Below are positions 41,409 through 50,026 of a stretch of DNA of 64,000 bases, one piece after another (the stretch's first letter is position 1; every line of letters starts with the position of its first letter). The DNA is from Sulfurospirillum sp001602955. GTDB taxonomy: Bacteria; Campylobacterota; Campylobacteria; Campylobacterales; Sulfurospirillaceae. Below the pieces are notes generated by a model. The model did no database searches. It worked only from the letters and a program-made list of their open reading frames with translations, and was not told the origin of the DNA. The translations under genes were made by a program, and so were the position numbers. The stretch lies in assembly GCA_001602955.1 (NCBI GenBank), contig LVAC01000014.1, forward strand, positions 5,488 through 69,487. Direction: 5' to 3'.

Positions 41409-42668
41409 TTACAGGTCTAAAGGTCGTTTGCTTAAAGCTTGGGCTAGAAGGATTGTCGAGGGGGTTTGAAGTTCAAATACCTCGTCGATTTCAATGGTTT
41501 CGAGTGCTACTTTTTTACCCTTTCGGACGATTTGCGCATAACACTCTTTTTGCTCACGTTTGGGCTCTTTTGCACTCAACGCATTGCGATACGTCACAAG
41601 AAGTTGTTCGTGCGTGCTCAGATTTTGGCGCGTTTGAAAGACAAGGCGTTCGAGTAAGCTTTGACGCGCATACGCCTTTTCGCGTAATAAACGTTCAAAA
41701 CGTTCGTTTAATTGCCCTTGCAATAAAGCGATCTCGCTTTTCCATAATGCCATTTTACGATCGATAGAGTGTTGATGAAACAACTCTTGAAGCCGCGTTA
41801 ACGCAAGAACTTTCGTATGCAATAAACGTTCGACCAAACGTTCGTAGTGTTGCGCCGTGTCGTCTAAGCGTTGGAGCATTTCGATTTGATCGGGAAGCAA
41901 CATCTCCATCGCCGCAGAAGGCGTGGGAGCGCGAACGTCCGCTACAAAATCGCTAATTACATAGTCGATTTCATGCCCGACCGCGGAGACGATCGGCGTT
42001 TGACATGTAAAGATAGCATCGGCGACGATCGCTTCGTTAAACGCCCACAAATCTTCGATACTACCGCCGCCGCGCGCGATGATAATCACGTCTACGTTTA
42101 AGCGATCGGCTTTGGCGATATTCTCTGCAATGCTAAACTTGGCATTTTCGCCTTGTACCAAGGTATCCAAAAGCATTATGTTCACGAGAGACCAGCGTTT
42201 TTGAGCGACTTTGAGCATATCTTGGAGGGCAGCCCCCGTCGCCGACGTCACTAATGCGACATGTTCGACGAATTTGGGAATCCTCTTTTTTCGCTCCGCA
42301 TCAAAATAACCTTTGGCGGAAAGTTTTGCTTTGAGTTGTTCGTATGCTTTGGCAAGCGCACCGCTACCGGCGGGCTCCATACTGAGACAATTGATTTGGT
42401 ACGTTCCTCTGGGAGAAAAAACCGATAATGCGCCGTGAACGATTACCGCCATACCCTCTTCGAGCTGAAATTTGAGGGCTTTGGCATTGCCTTTGAACAT
42501 CACGCAGGCAATCGCGGAATCGGCGTCTTTAAGCGTAAAGTATAGGTGTCCCGAGCTGTGGTACGTTGCCCTTGAAATTTCGCCCTCGACACTGACATGT
42601 AAGAACGTCGCTTCCAAAAGCGACTTGATCTGGTTGTTGAGGCTTGAGACGCTTTGCGTTTGACTCAT
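41409..42668 (-). CDS. xseA: Exodeoxyribonuclease VII large subunit
   Basis: XseA with XseB degrades single-stranded DNA to short oligonucleotides. The 419-residue protein has the OB-fold N-terminus (SLNNQIKSLLEATFLHVSVEGEIS, split: SLNNQIKSLLEATF), SSGHLYFTLKD, the catalytic part with IIIARGGGSIEDLWAFNEA and VSAVGHEIDYVISDFVAD, and a long coiled coil (about 285-380). The start MSQTQ overlaps the ubiE stop as ATGA, which decides against the longer frame. The last 20 residues are not typical of the family. Confidence 0.95.
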   Translation of the reverse strand: MSQTQSVSSLNNQIKSLLEATFLHVSVEGEISRATYHSSGHLYFTLKDADSAIACVMFKGNAKALKFQLEEGMAVIVHGALSVFSPRGTYQINCLSMEPAGSGALAKAYEQLKAKLSAKGYFDAERKKRIPKFVEHVALVTSATGAALQDMLKVAQKRWSLVNIMLLDTLVQGENAKFSIAENIAKADRLNVDVIIIARGGGSIEDLWAFNEAIVADAIFTCQTPIVSAVGHEIDYVISDFVADVRAPTPSAAMEMLLPDQIEMLQRLDDTAQHYERLVERLLHTKVLALTRLQELFHQHSIDRKMALWKSEIALLQGQLNERFERLLREKAYARQSLLERLVFQTRQNLSTHEQLLVTYRNALSAKEPKREQKECYAQIVRKGKKVALETIEIDEVFELQTPSTILLAQALSKRPLDL

Positions 42669-43384
42669 CGTTTTCGAGCAATAACCAAAGTCGAAATATC
42701 CATCGAAAAACTTTTGCAAAATTCGGTTTCAAATCCAGCATCGTCCAGCTCTTTTTGGAGCATGCTTGCGGTTAAAAAACCTTCGATGGAGTTAGGAAGG
42801 TATTCGTACGCCGCTTTATTTTTGGAGATAAGTCCGCCTAGAATCGGCAAAATTTTCGTGAGGTAAAAATCTTTAATCGTAAAAAACAAGCCTTTTTTAT
42901 CGTCTTTCGTAAACTCCAAAATCACAACGTAGCCGCCTTGTTTGAGCACCCTCGCAAACTCTCTAAAAGCTTCTTGACGTTTCATCACGTTGCGAATACC
43001 GTAACTGATGCTTACAATATCCGCGCTTTCGCTCGTCAAAGGTAATGCCGTCGCTTCGGAGATAAAAAACTCGAATTCCGGAAACTTTTGCTTCCCGACG
43101 TCACTCATCCCCACAGAAGGATCGACGCCCACGATTTTGCCGATCTTACGGTCTGCTTTAGTCGCTTGTTTTGACCAATAACCCATCATATCGCCCGTTC
43201 CGCATGCGACGTCAACGATAAGTTCGATAGGTTTGTTATAGCGTTTAAACGTTTCGTCGCACGCTTTTTTGCGCCACTGAATATCGATCCCCATGCTTAA
43301 AACACGGTTTGCCCTGTCGTACGTACCTGCGATCTCATCGAACATTTGAACGATTTTTTGCTGTTTAGTGTCGGTATTTTCCAA
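42665..43384 (-). CDS. ubiE: Demethylmenaquinone C-methyltransferase
   Basis: UbiE/MenG methylates demethylmenaquinone to menaquinone with S-adenosylmethionine, the last step for the quinone that feeds Psr-type reductases. The 239-residue protein has FDEIAGTYDRANRVLSMGID, the SAM-binding VDVACGTGDMMG and the family motif YGIRNVMKRQEAFREFARV. It overlaps xseA by 4 bases. Confidence 0.96.
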   Translation of the reverse strand: MENTDTKQQKIVQMFDEIAGTYDRANRVLSMGIDIQWRKKACDETFKRYNKPIELIVDVACGTGDMMGYWSKQATKADRKIGKIVGVDPSVGMSDVGKQKFPEFEFFISEATALPLTSESADIVSISYGIRNVMKRQEAFREFARVLKQGGYVVILEFTKDDKKGLFFTIKDFYLTKILPILGGLISKNKAAYEYLPNSIEGFLTASMLQKELDDAGFETEFCKSFSMDISTLVIARKR

Positions 43385-43446
43385 AAATGAATCCTCTTAA
43401 GGCGAACATAAAAAGAATATTGTAGCGAATGAAGTTTTAGATAGCC

Positions 43447-44214
43447 TTAGCGTATCGCTTTTTTGAGGCGTTTTACCAGTGCATTGGGCTCTTTTTTGAC
43501 CATTTTTTTGATGAAAAAGAGTAAAGGTTGATTGCCTTTTTTTTGGAGAAAAAAGTCGCTTTTTTCCGTTAAAAGTGTCTGTATATCCCATAAAAAAGCT
43601 TGATAAGCAGAGCTTTGCATACGATCTAACAGTGCCGTACGCTCTTTACATGTCAAAACACCCAAGGCGTTTTGCAAACGATCGATCATCGCCGTATCGA
43701 ATAAAAAGCGGGAAATCTTAAGTAGCATCGCGATACGTTTAAGTTGCCGATAGGTTTTTCTAAGCGCGTCGCCTTCATCCTCGAGCAAAGCTTGCACCGC
43801 ATGTTTTAAACGTAAAGTCTCATGGTAAAGAAGCACTTTAAACACTTTTTGGGCACTCATGCCGCCCATAAACGTAAAGTCGATCGAAACGTCCGCCAAT
43901 CTATCGCATTTGGTAAAAACCGTCTGTTCGTCAAAATCATACTCCTCGGGAAAGCCGAAAAGCTTCACAAAGCGGTTTTTATAGCGCCGATCGTTCGTGA
44001 CGTCGCGCAGGATATGCAAAGCGGCGTCTTCGCTCAATACCGCAAGCGTCGCTTCGTCGTCGTAACGTACGCCTAAAACGCCGAATGTCGCATACGTGTC
44101 GCAATAAAATTGATCGATATTTTTTTTATATGGAGTCGAAGTGCTCTGCAAATAGCCGAGCACTTCATGGGGGTGTTCAATCAGGTATTTTTTTTTCCAA
44201 AACGACTTTTTCAC
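43447..44214 (-). CDS. Orphan protein of unknown function
   Basis: I do not recognise this 255-residue protein. It is basic, without signal peptide or membrane segment, and seems mostly helical. Landmarks are YCDTYATFGVLGVRYDDEAT, DVTNDRRYKNRFVKLFGFPEE, and a CHAD-like rhythm of Arg/Lys/His in the second half (HETLRLKHAVQALLEDEGD, RQLKRIAMLLKISRFLFDTA). A distant relation to CHAD domains, which bind polyphosphate, is possible, and the neighbour is a pyrophosphatase, but this is a guess. It lies 11 bases after ppaC, so it is likely in its operon. Confidence 0.6.
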   Translation of the reverse strand: MKKSFWKKKYLIEHPHEVLGYLQSTSTPYKKNIDQFYCDTYATFGVLGVRYDDEATLAVLSEDAALHILRDVTNDRRYKNRFVKLFGFPEEYDFDEQTVFTKCDRLADVSIDFTFMGGMSAQKVFKVLLYHETLRLKHAVQALLEDEGDALRKTYRQLKRIAMLLKISRFLFDTAMIDRLQNALGVLTCKERTALLDRMQSSAYQAFLWDIQTLLTEKSDFFLQKKGNQPLLFFIKKMVKKEPNALVKRLKKAIR

Positions 44215-44225
44215 AAAGTACGCTT

Positions 44226-45143
44226 TTAAAACTGTTTTTCCATGACGGGAATGACCTGTTTTTTACGACTTAAAACGCCCTCAACCCACATTTCGTGGTT
44301 CACAAGTTTGGTGTTAAACGCGTTTTCGATTTTGCTTTCGTCGTCGCTGACGACTAAAAATTGAGAGCCTTCGATCATGATATCGGTTAAAAGGAGCATT
44401 ACGGTATGGCGATGACCTTCGTGTTTATACGCCTTCATATCGGCAAAAAGTGCCTCTTTCATCTCGTCGAATACTTTTAAATCCACGACTTCAAGTTGAC
44501 CGATGCCGATTTTATGACCGCCCATATCAAAATCTTTAAAATCACGCAATAAGAGCGTACGAGGACTTGCCCCTTTGACCGCGGATTTGACTAAAAACAT
44601 CTCCATTCCAAGTTTTTTGAAATCTTCCACACCCGCAATATGCGCCAACTCTTTTACCGCTTTGGTGTCCGCTTTGGTACATGTGGGCGACTTAAACAAA
44701 ACCGTATCACTCAAAATTGCCAGCATCATAGCACCCGCAATATTTTTCGGGATGTCGATTTTATAATGATCGAACATCTCTTTGACGATCGTATTCGTAC
44801 AACCCACCGGGCGAATCCAACACTCAAGCGGCGTTGAAGTCGTAATGTCGCCGAGTTTATGATGATCGACAATGCCTAGAATATTCGTCTCTTTGAGATT
44901 GTGCGGTGCTTGCGCAAGATCGGAATAGTCGGTAATGTAAAGGTTGTCGCCTGAAAAATCGTTCTTTAAAAGAGGTTTTTCAAGTCCGAACGTTTTTAAA
45001 ATAAACTCCGTCTCGGGGCTGATTTCGCCTTGGCGTGCCGGCGTACAAGCTTCGCCGAGTTCGGTTTTAAGGTATGAGAGTGAAATCGCCGATACGATCG
45101 AATCGGAATCGGGATTAATATGTCCGCATGCATACGTTTGCAT
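44226..45143 (-). CDS. ppaC: Manganese-dependent inorganic pyrophosphatase (family II)
   Basis: PpaC hydrolyses pyrophosphate with Mn or Co. The 305-residue DHH-family protein has CGHINPDSDSIVSAIS, LGIVDHHKLGD (DHH) and the C-terminal DHHA2 part ending with SRKKQVIPVMEKQF. In ASPRTLLLRDFKDFD and the SRKK motif the substrate-binding basic residues are seen. It has a good promoter of its own with a TTACATGTAA palindrome at the expected transcription start. Confidence 0.95.
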   Translation of the reverse strand: MQTYACGHINPDSDSIVSAISLSYLKTELGEACTPARQGEISPETEFILKTFGLEKPLLKNDFSGDNLYITDYSDLAQAPHNLKETNILGIVDHHKLGDITTSTPLECWIRPVGCTNTIVKEMFDHYKIDIPKNIAGAMMLAILSDTVLFKSPTCTKADTKAVKELAHIAGVEDFKKLGMEMFLVKSAVKGASPRTLLLRDFKDFDMGGHKIGIGQLEVVDLKVFDEMKEALFADMKAYKHEGHRHTVMLLLTDIMIEGSQFLVVSDDESKIENAFNTKLVNHEMWVEGVLSRKKQVIPVMEKQF

Positions 45144-45172
45144 TCAAATTTCCTTTAGTCTTTTTACATGTA

Positions 45173-45202
45173 ATTATAGCCGATTCGTCTTTACTTGCAC
45201 AA
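45173..45202 (-). promoter_or_regulatory. ppaC promoter
   Basis: Minus strand TTGTGC (45197-45202), 18 bases, TATAAT (45173-45178). Three bases later begins TTACATGTAA, which spans the probable start of transcription; a regulator reading that palindrome here could affect ppaC. Confidence 0.6.
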
Positions 45203-45215
45203 GAGGTACGCAACT

Positions 45216-45896
45216 TTAGGGACGATCTTGCCTCGGATCGTGACCGTGCGGTGATTCGGATCTTCGTTGCTCGGGTTGATGCATAGGCGCACGATGCTCT
45301 TCACGATCATGATACGACGGTCTTGAAGACGTTTCCATATGACCTTGATGCACCCCATTTGATTCAGGCCTTCTTGGTATCTCTTCGCGTTGATGTTCAC
45401 GGGGCGGTAAAGGTCGTGGCGCATATTCGCGATGCGGCGGTTGGACGACAATCGGACGAGGTCTAACGACGTAATAACGATTTTCTTCGTAATGCACGGG
45501 CGGTACGTAGCGATAAACAATGTCGTGATGACGACGTAACTCCATAAACGGCGGCGCATAGACGGGAATATCTAAATAAAGTGCCATATCGTCCCAATGC
45601 GAAAAACGTCTTTCACGGTAAAGACTCAACACGTAATGCGGGTCTTTGTTGGAGAGTTCCGCCAAACGAAAAATCATATACGCATCCGCCGGTTCGTAGA
45701 CGCTATCCAAAATAGAGACGACCTCGGCTTCGTTGTAACCGAAACGATCCATCAAACTGTAACGATAGGCGTACGGATCGGAGTGCGAACGCAAATTTAA
45801 AGTGACAATCCAATCAAAATCTGCCGCACAAAGCGTTTGCGACGGCAGTGTTAACGCCGTTAAGACCGACAAAACTATCCATAAATAGCGTTTCAT
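45216..45896 (-). CDS. Secreted protein with Arg/His/Pro-rich tail, unknown
   Basis: The 226-residue protein has a signal peptide (ending near TLCAADF, residue 24), a compact part to about residue 125 with repeated Tyr and a helix-hairpin rhythm (FGYNEAEVVSILDSVYEPAD, AYMIFRLAELSNKDPHYVL), and a disordered C-terminal third rich in Pro, Arg, His, Glu and Ser. His-rich tails can bind metal. No family is recognised. It is a single gene between ppaC and the divergent HemN-like gene. Confidence 0.6.
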   Translation of the reverse strand: MKRYLWIVLSVLTALTLPSQTLCAADFDWIVTLNLRSHSDPYAYRYSLMDRFGYNEAEVVSILDSVYEPADAYMIFRLAELSNKDPHYVLSLYRERRFSHWDDMALYLDIPVYAPPFMELRRHHDIVYRYVPPVHYEENRYYVVRPRPIVVQPPHREYAPRPLPPREHQREEIPRRPESNGVHQGHMETSSRPSYHDREEHRAPMHQPEQRRSESPHGHDPRQDRP

Positions 45897-46012
45897 TTGT
45901 TTCCCTTTCTAGGATTCTTTCGCGCTATTATGCTACAAAAACGTGAAATAAGCGTGAATTCCCCCTCTTTTTCTCACGTTTGAGCGTTATAATCTTGCGT
46001 ATGAATTAAAAA

Positions 46013-46044
46013 TTTACATAAAAATTACTTTTGTTACTTATAAT
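46013..46044 (+). promoter_or_regulatory. 11-bp repeat boxes and promoter of the HemN-like gene
   Basis: TTTACAT-AAAA-ATTACTT (46013-46030) repeats with an 11-bp period and is followed after 8 bases by TATAAT (46039-46044). The gene start is at 46079. The layout equals that upstream of psrA in locus 2. Confidence 0.55.
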
Positions 46045-46078
46045 AGCGGCAAAAGACGGGCTTTAGAAAGGAAATTTG

Positions 46079-47344
46079 ATGTTACGCCATCCCTCAAAAA
46101 TCATTACGAGTGCAACCAGTTATTTTATGCACCAATACACCAAACACTATTTAAACGTCGACAATCCTTCCAAAGGATTGCCGTTGCCTCCGGAAAACAA
46201 ACCTTATTTGCTCTACGTACACGTACCGTTTTGTTCGATGTTTTGCCCTTATTGCTCGTTCAACAAATTTACCTATACGAAAGAAGCGGCAAGCGTTTAC
46301 TTTCAACACTTGCGTCAAGAGATCTTACATGTCAAATCGTTAGGGTACGATTTTGATTATTTGGTGATCGGCGGAGGTACGCCGCTTATCGACGAAGATG
46401 AACTGATCAAAACGATCGAACTGATTAAAACGCAGTTCAATATTCAACACGTCTCGTGCGAAAGCGATCCTAACCATATCAAACCGAAAACCGTTTTACG
46501 CTTAGACGGGCTCATCGATCGCCTCTCTATCGGCGTACAAACCTTCGACGACACGCTTCTTAAAAAACTCGGTCGTTTTGAAAAATTCGGCTCCGGCGAA
46601 GAGGTGTACCGCAAAATCGAATCGATGCTCGGCATTTTACCGATCACGAGCGTCGATTTGATCTTTAATTTCCCCGAGCAAAGCGAAGCCGGACTTATTC
46701 GAGATTTGGAACTTCTTAAAAAACTCTCTCCGGAACAAACGAGCGTTTATCCGTTAATGACCTCATCGTTGGTCAAAAACAGCGTGCGTAAAAGCCTCGG
46801 GGAATTTAGTATGGCGCATGAAATGGCTTTCTTTAAAACGATTAAAAAACAGCTCAAAACCGCCTATCCTTCACGTCACGGTTGGTCGTTTTCCAAAGAG
46901 CAAGACACGATCATCGACGAATACATCATCGATCACGAAGAGTACGTCGGCGTGGGTTCGGGTTCGTTTAGCTTTTTAAAAGATACGCTTTACTTAAACG
47001 AGTTTGCGCTCGACCAATACTCCGCACATATTCAAAACCGCAACAGTGCCGTCATTAAAGAAAAAACTTTTCCTCAAAATTCGCAAATGTATTACCGCCT
47101 TATGGTCGATCTTTTCAACGGCAGACTTTCTAAGAGAAAATTTCACCGTATGTTCGGCGTCGAAATCGAAGAGGCGTTGGGCAAAGAGCTGATGTTGCTC
47201 CGTTTGGCAAAAACCGTCGTCGAAGACGAACATACGATCAAAACGACGGAATTCGGCGACTACCTCTTTTTGGTCTTAATGAAAGAGTTTTATATGGGTA
47301 TGGATCGTATCCGCAACAATGCGCGAAAGCACCTTAGCCTTTAA
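46079..47344 (+). CDS. HemN-like radical SAM protein (coproporphyrinogen III oxidase family)
   Basis: The 421-residue protein has the HemN/HemW/HutW radical SAM core: VHVPFCSMFCPYCSFNKF with the three cluster Cys, VIGGGTPL and LSIGVQTFDD. The family includes oxygen-independent coproporphyrinogen oxidase, the haem chaperone HemW and the haem-degrading HutW/ChuW group; which applies is not clear, though relatives in Campylobacterota are usually called HemN. The start is the ATG at 46079 after AAAGGAAA. It ends 11 bases inside the convergent Cache-protein gene. Confidence 0.8.
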   Translation: MLRHPSKIITSATSYFMHQYTKHYLNVDNPSKGLPLPPENKPYLLYVHVPFCSMFCPYCSFNKFTYTKEAASVYFQHLRQEILHVKSLGYDFDYLVIGGGTPLIDEDELIKTIELIKTQFNIQHVSCESDPNHIKPKTVLRLDGLIDRLSIGVQTFDDTLLKKLGRFEKFGSGEEVYRKIESMLGILPITSVDLIFNFPEQSEAGLIRDLELLKKLSPEQTSVYPLMTSSLVKNSVRKSLGEFSMAHEMAFFKTIKKQLKTAYPSRHGWSFSKEQDTIIDEYIIDHEEYVGVGSGSFSFLKDTLYLNEFALDQYSAHIQNRNSAVIKEKTFPQNSQMYYRLMVDLFNGRLSKRKFHRMFGVEIEEALGKELMLLRLAKTVVEDEHTIKTTEFGDYLFLVLMKEFYMGMDRIRNNARKHLSL

Positions 47345-48185
47345 ACGACGCCAAGGAGAGGCTTTCGCTCCACGTTAAGACGAAAAAGCCGACATATTCA
47401 CCGTTAATATCGACTATCGGGGTGTAAAGCACGTAACTGTCTCCCATTTTCATATAGCCCGTGCCTTGAAAATTGGCACTTTTGATAAAATGAAGCCCGT
47501 TGGTCGATTGATTGACGATCGTGTAATTATCAAGCCTAAGATTTGGAGCATACTCCGAAGCATTGGCGATGTCGGCGTATTCGTTTTTCATCAAAACGTA
47601 CAGCTCCACGCCGTCTTTTTTGAAATAACGACTCATATCTTTAAAATCCACAACCGTTTCGATCGTTCCGACATACTCCTCTTGGTTAAAAACCGGAGCA
47701 ATCGCACGCATAAACATACCGTTACGCCCGATCTCAATCCCTTTGATGGAGTATTTGGTTGCTTTCACTTTTTCTAGCGCATGGCGAAAAGCACTTAAAT
47801 CGTCGTTACTTTCATTGCGATAGTCCCATAAGCGCATAAAACTTTTGAACTCTTTGGTGTGCAAGTGTAAGCGTGCGTTTTCAAACACGCCCGAGAGAGC
47901 CATCGTATTTTTAATGTCGAGCAAATAATCCAAACACTGCGTTCGATCTTGGTTTTGAAGGCAACCGATCACGTGAGGGCTTTTGGCTAAAATAACCGAG
48001 CTCGCCAATGAGACGTGCGTCGTCTCTTCGATCTTGTTGTGTAACGTCAAAAGCAGCGCGTCCATCTGTTTTTTAAGGGTTTCGTCCTCTTCAAACGAAA
48101 TCGATTTGTTGTATAAAAAAAGCAAGCAAAGCCCAAAAAAGAGCATTACTAATGCGCTGAGGAAAAAGCGTTTTTCTTTCATCAT
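47334..48185 (-). CDS. Membrane-anchored Cache-domain sensor protein without output domain
   Basis: The 283-residue protein has one membrane helix (residues 8-26) and a periplasmic double-Cache-like region (about 40-275): helix SHVIGCLQNQDRTQCLDYLL-type segment (SPHVIGCLQN), FMRAIAPVFNQEEYVGTIET and YTPIVDINGEYVGFFVLTW. It stops right after the sensor domain, so it has no kinase or methyl-accepting part. Its start overlaps the kinase gene by 4 bases; it may bind a ligand and act through that kinase, whose own periplasmic loop is short. Confidence 0.75.
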   Translation of the reverse strand: MMKEKRFFLSALVMLFFGLCLLFLYNKSISFEEDETLKKQMDALLLTLHNKIEETTHVSLASSVILAKSPHVIGCLQNQDRTQCLDYLLDIKNTMALSGVFENARLHLHTKEFKSFMRLWDYRNESNDDLSAFRHALEKVKATKYSIKGIEIGRNGMFMRAIAPVFNQEEYVGTIETVVDFKDMSRYFKKDGVELYVLMKNEYADIANASEYAPNLRLDNYTIVNQSTNGLHFIKSANFQGTGYMKMGDSYVLYTPIVDINGEYVGFFVLTWSESLSLASFKG

Positions 48186-49363
48186 GTCAAAGCCTTTTGT
48201 TCGTTTTCAACTTTATCGAGCCATTTTTGGTGATCGAGCTTAAAAACGTACGTAAAGCGCGATCCTTGGTTCTCGTACGATTCAATGTCGATATCGACGT
48301 CGTTTTTATTGCATATATTTTGAACGATATTGAGTCCTAAGCCAAAGCCGCCTTGCACGCCGTCTTCCCTTTCAAAACGCTCAAAGACTTTATAGAGGTC
48401 TTTAATGCCTTGCCCGTGATCGATAAAGCTCAAAATACAACTGCTTTCGTCTTTACGGTGAAGGTATATTTCGACAATGCCTTGAAAAAACGAATACTTA
48501 ATCGCATTGGAGAGCGTATTATCAAGAATGCGTTGCAGTTCGACCTTACTGATAAAAATCATCATCGCCTCTTCGATCTCGTACTTTAAAACGATGGATT
48601 TCGAGCGTGCAATATCTTCGAAAAATGCGATGCGTAACCCGAGGTATTCCGAAAGGTTGATCGGCTCTTTCGCATACACCACTTTTTTGTGTTTAATATA
48701 ATATTCCACGTCTTCGTATGTCATTTGCATCTGTTTCGTTGCCGCTTTAATGCGCTGAAGGTGTTTGGAAGAGGTTACGTAATTGGAGAGCAACTCGACG
48801 TTAATGTTAATGACGCCCAAAGGCGTTTTGAGTTCATGCATCGAATCGTTAAAAAAGTCGTTCATATAGCGTTGCATCCGCTGATACGGATAGATGCTCG
48901 AATGCACGAAGACGTTGCTTAGAAGGTAAATCAAAAACAAAACGATAAAAAAAAGCATCGTCGTCACGAAAATAATCTTGGCATAATTGAGCTTGGTTTG
49001 AACCACCACGAAAAAAAGCCCTCTATCGTCGGTTTGTACCGCTTTTTGATAGTACAAAAACGGATACACCACGCGTATCTTAAATTGCACGTCCTCTAAC
49101 GTCGCTTCGATGCCTCGGTACAAAAGCGTATGCGTTTCATCGTAAATATTGAGGTGAAACCGTACGCTACGCGGAATATCAAACTCTTCTTTGGCAAAAA
49201 TGCTTTTTTCGTGCGTTGCGACCCATTCGAAAAGCTCTTGCGAAGCTTTGTATTTTTCTTCCGTCACCGTACTTTGAATCGCAAAAAAACTCGGAACGCA
49301 AAAAAGTGCCATGACGATTAACGTATAAAGCCAAACCGAACGAAACGGATTAAGCGTCAACAT
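48182..49363 (-). CDS. Sensor histidine kinase of Psr locus 1
   Basis: The 393-residue kinase has two membrane helices (about 10-30 and 130-153) around a periplasmic loop of about 100 residues. The phosphorylated His is H176 in SMHELKTPLG; the ATPase part has the N box LDNTLSNAIKYS, the G1 box FIDHGQGI and the G2 box GGFGLGLNIV. It overlaps its response regulator gene by 14 bases and the Cache-protein gene by 4, and it follows psrABC in the same direction, so the three sensory genes belong to the Psr operon. Confidence 0.92.
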   Translation of the reverse strand: MLTLNPFRSVWLYTLIVMALFCVPSFFAIQSTVTEEKYKASQELFEWVATHEKSIFAKEEFDIPRSVRFHLNIYDETHTLLYRGIEATLEDVQFKIRVVYPFLYYQKAVQTDDRGLFFVVVQTKLNYAKIIFVTTMLFFIVLFLIYLLSNVFVHSSIYPYQRMQRYMNDFFNDSMHELKTPLGVININVELLSNYVTSSKHLQRIKAATKQMQMTYEDVEYYIKHKKVVYAKEPINLSEYLGLRIAFFEDIARSKSIVLKYEIEEAMMIFISKVELQRILDNTLSNAIKYSFFQGIVEIYLHRKDESSCILSFIDHGQGIKDLYKVFERFEREDGVQGGFGLGLNIVQNICNKNDVDIDIESYENQGSRFTYVFKLDHQKWLDKVENEQKALT

Positions 49364-50018
49364 CGATTTTATACCCCAAACCGCGCGAGGATTTGATGAA
49401 TGCTTCGACGCCTACTTTGAGTCTGATCTTGCGAATGTACATTCGAATGTCGGCATAACTGATCTCTTTGCCTTCCCAAACGTTTTCGCGCAGGGTCTCG
49501 ATATCGCAGAACGTATTTTTACGTCGAATTAAAAAACGCACCAACTCTTGTTCTTTGGAACTTAAGATAATCGTTTGATCGTCTTTCTTGATTTCGCCCG
49601 TTTCGAAATTGAAACAAAGACCGCATGCCAGCTTAAACACCCCTTCGTTTCCGGTTTGGTAGTGCTTTTTAATCAGCTCTTTAACACGAAGCTCCAACTC
49701 TTTGAGCTCAAAAGGTTTTTTGAGATAATCGTTACAGCCAAGCTCATAGCCGATTGCGATATTGTCGATATCTACCAAAGAGGTAATGATGATAATCGGC
49801 GTGGTAATCTTGGCTTCTTTGATGTATTTGATCAGTTCGTGACCGTTGAGCTTAGGAACTTTCACGTCCAACAAAAACAGATAATAGGTTTTTTGCATAA
49901 TCGCGTCCAAAGCACTCTCTCCGTCGAAAAAGGCATCGACTTCATAGCCCAAAAACTCCAAATACTCTTTAATGCTTTCGTTGTAATTGTAGTCGTCTTC
50001 GAGCAATAAAAGTTTCAT
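49350..50018 (-). CDS. OmpR-family response regulator of Psr locus 1
   Basis: The 222-residue protein has a receiver domain with phosphoacceptor D51 (LLDVKVPKLNG) and K101 region (YLKKPFEL), and a winged-helix DNA-binding domain (about 125-222, SSKEQELVRFLIRRKNTFCD, RMYIRKIRLKV, SRGLGYKIDVD). The start at MKLLLLEDD is chosen because the longer frame only overlaps psrC. It lies 8 bases after psrC. It is the best candidate to bind the 11-bp repeat boxes found upstream of psrA of locus 2 and other genes. Confidence 0.92.
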   Translation of the reverse strand: MKLLLLEDDYNYNESIKEYLEFLGYEVDAFFDGESALDAIMQKTYYLFLLDVKVPKLNGHELIKYIKEAKITTPIIIITSLVDIDNIAIGYELGCNDYLKKPFELKELELRVKELIKKHYQTGNEGVFKLACGLCFNFETGEIKKDDQTIILSSKEQELVRFLIRRKNTFCDIETLRENVWEGKEISYADIRMYIRKIRLKVGVEAFIKSSRGLGYKIDVDA

Positions 50019-50026
50019 GATCGTCC

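Noticed and set aside
45191..45559. Alternative minus-strand frame over the secreted orphan
   Set aside because: It is a shifted reading of the repetitive Arg/Pro/His tail. The frame with a signal peptide at 45896 is preferred.
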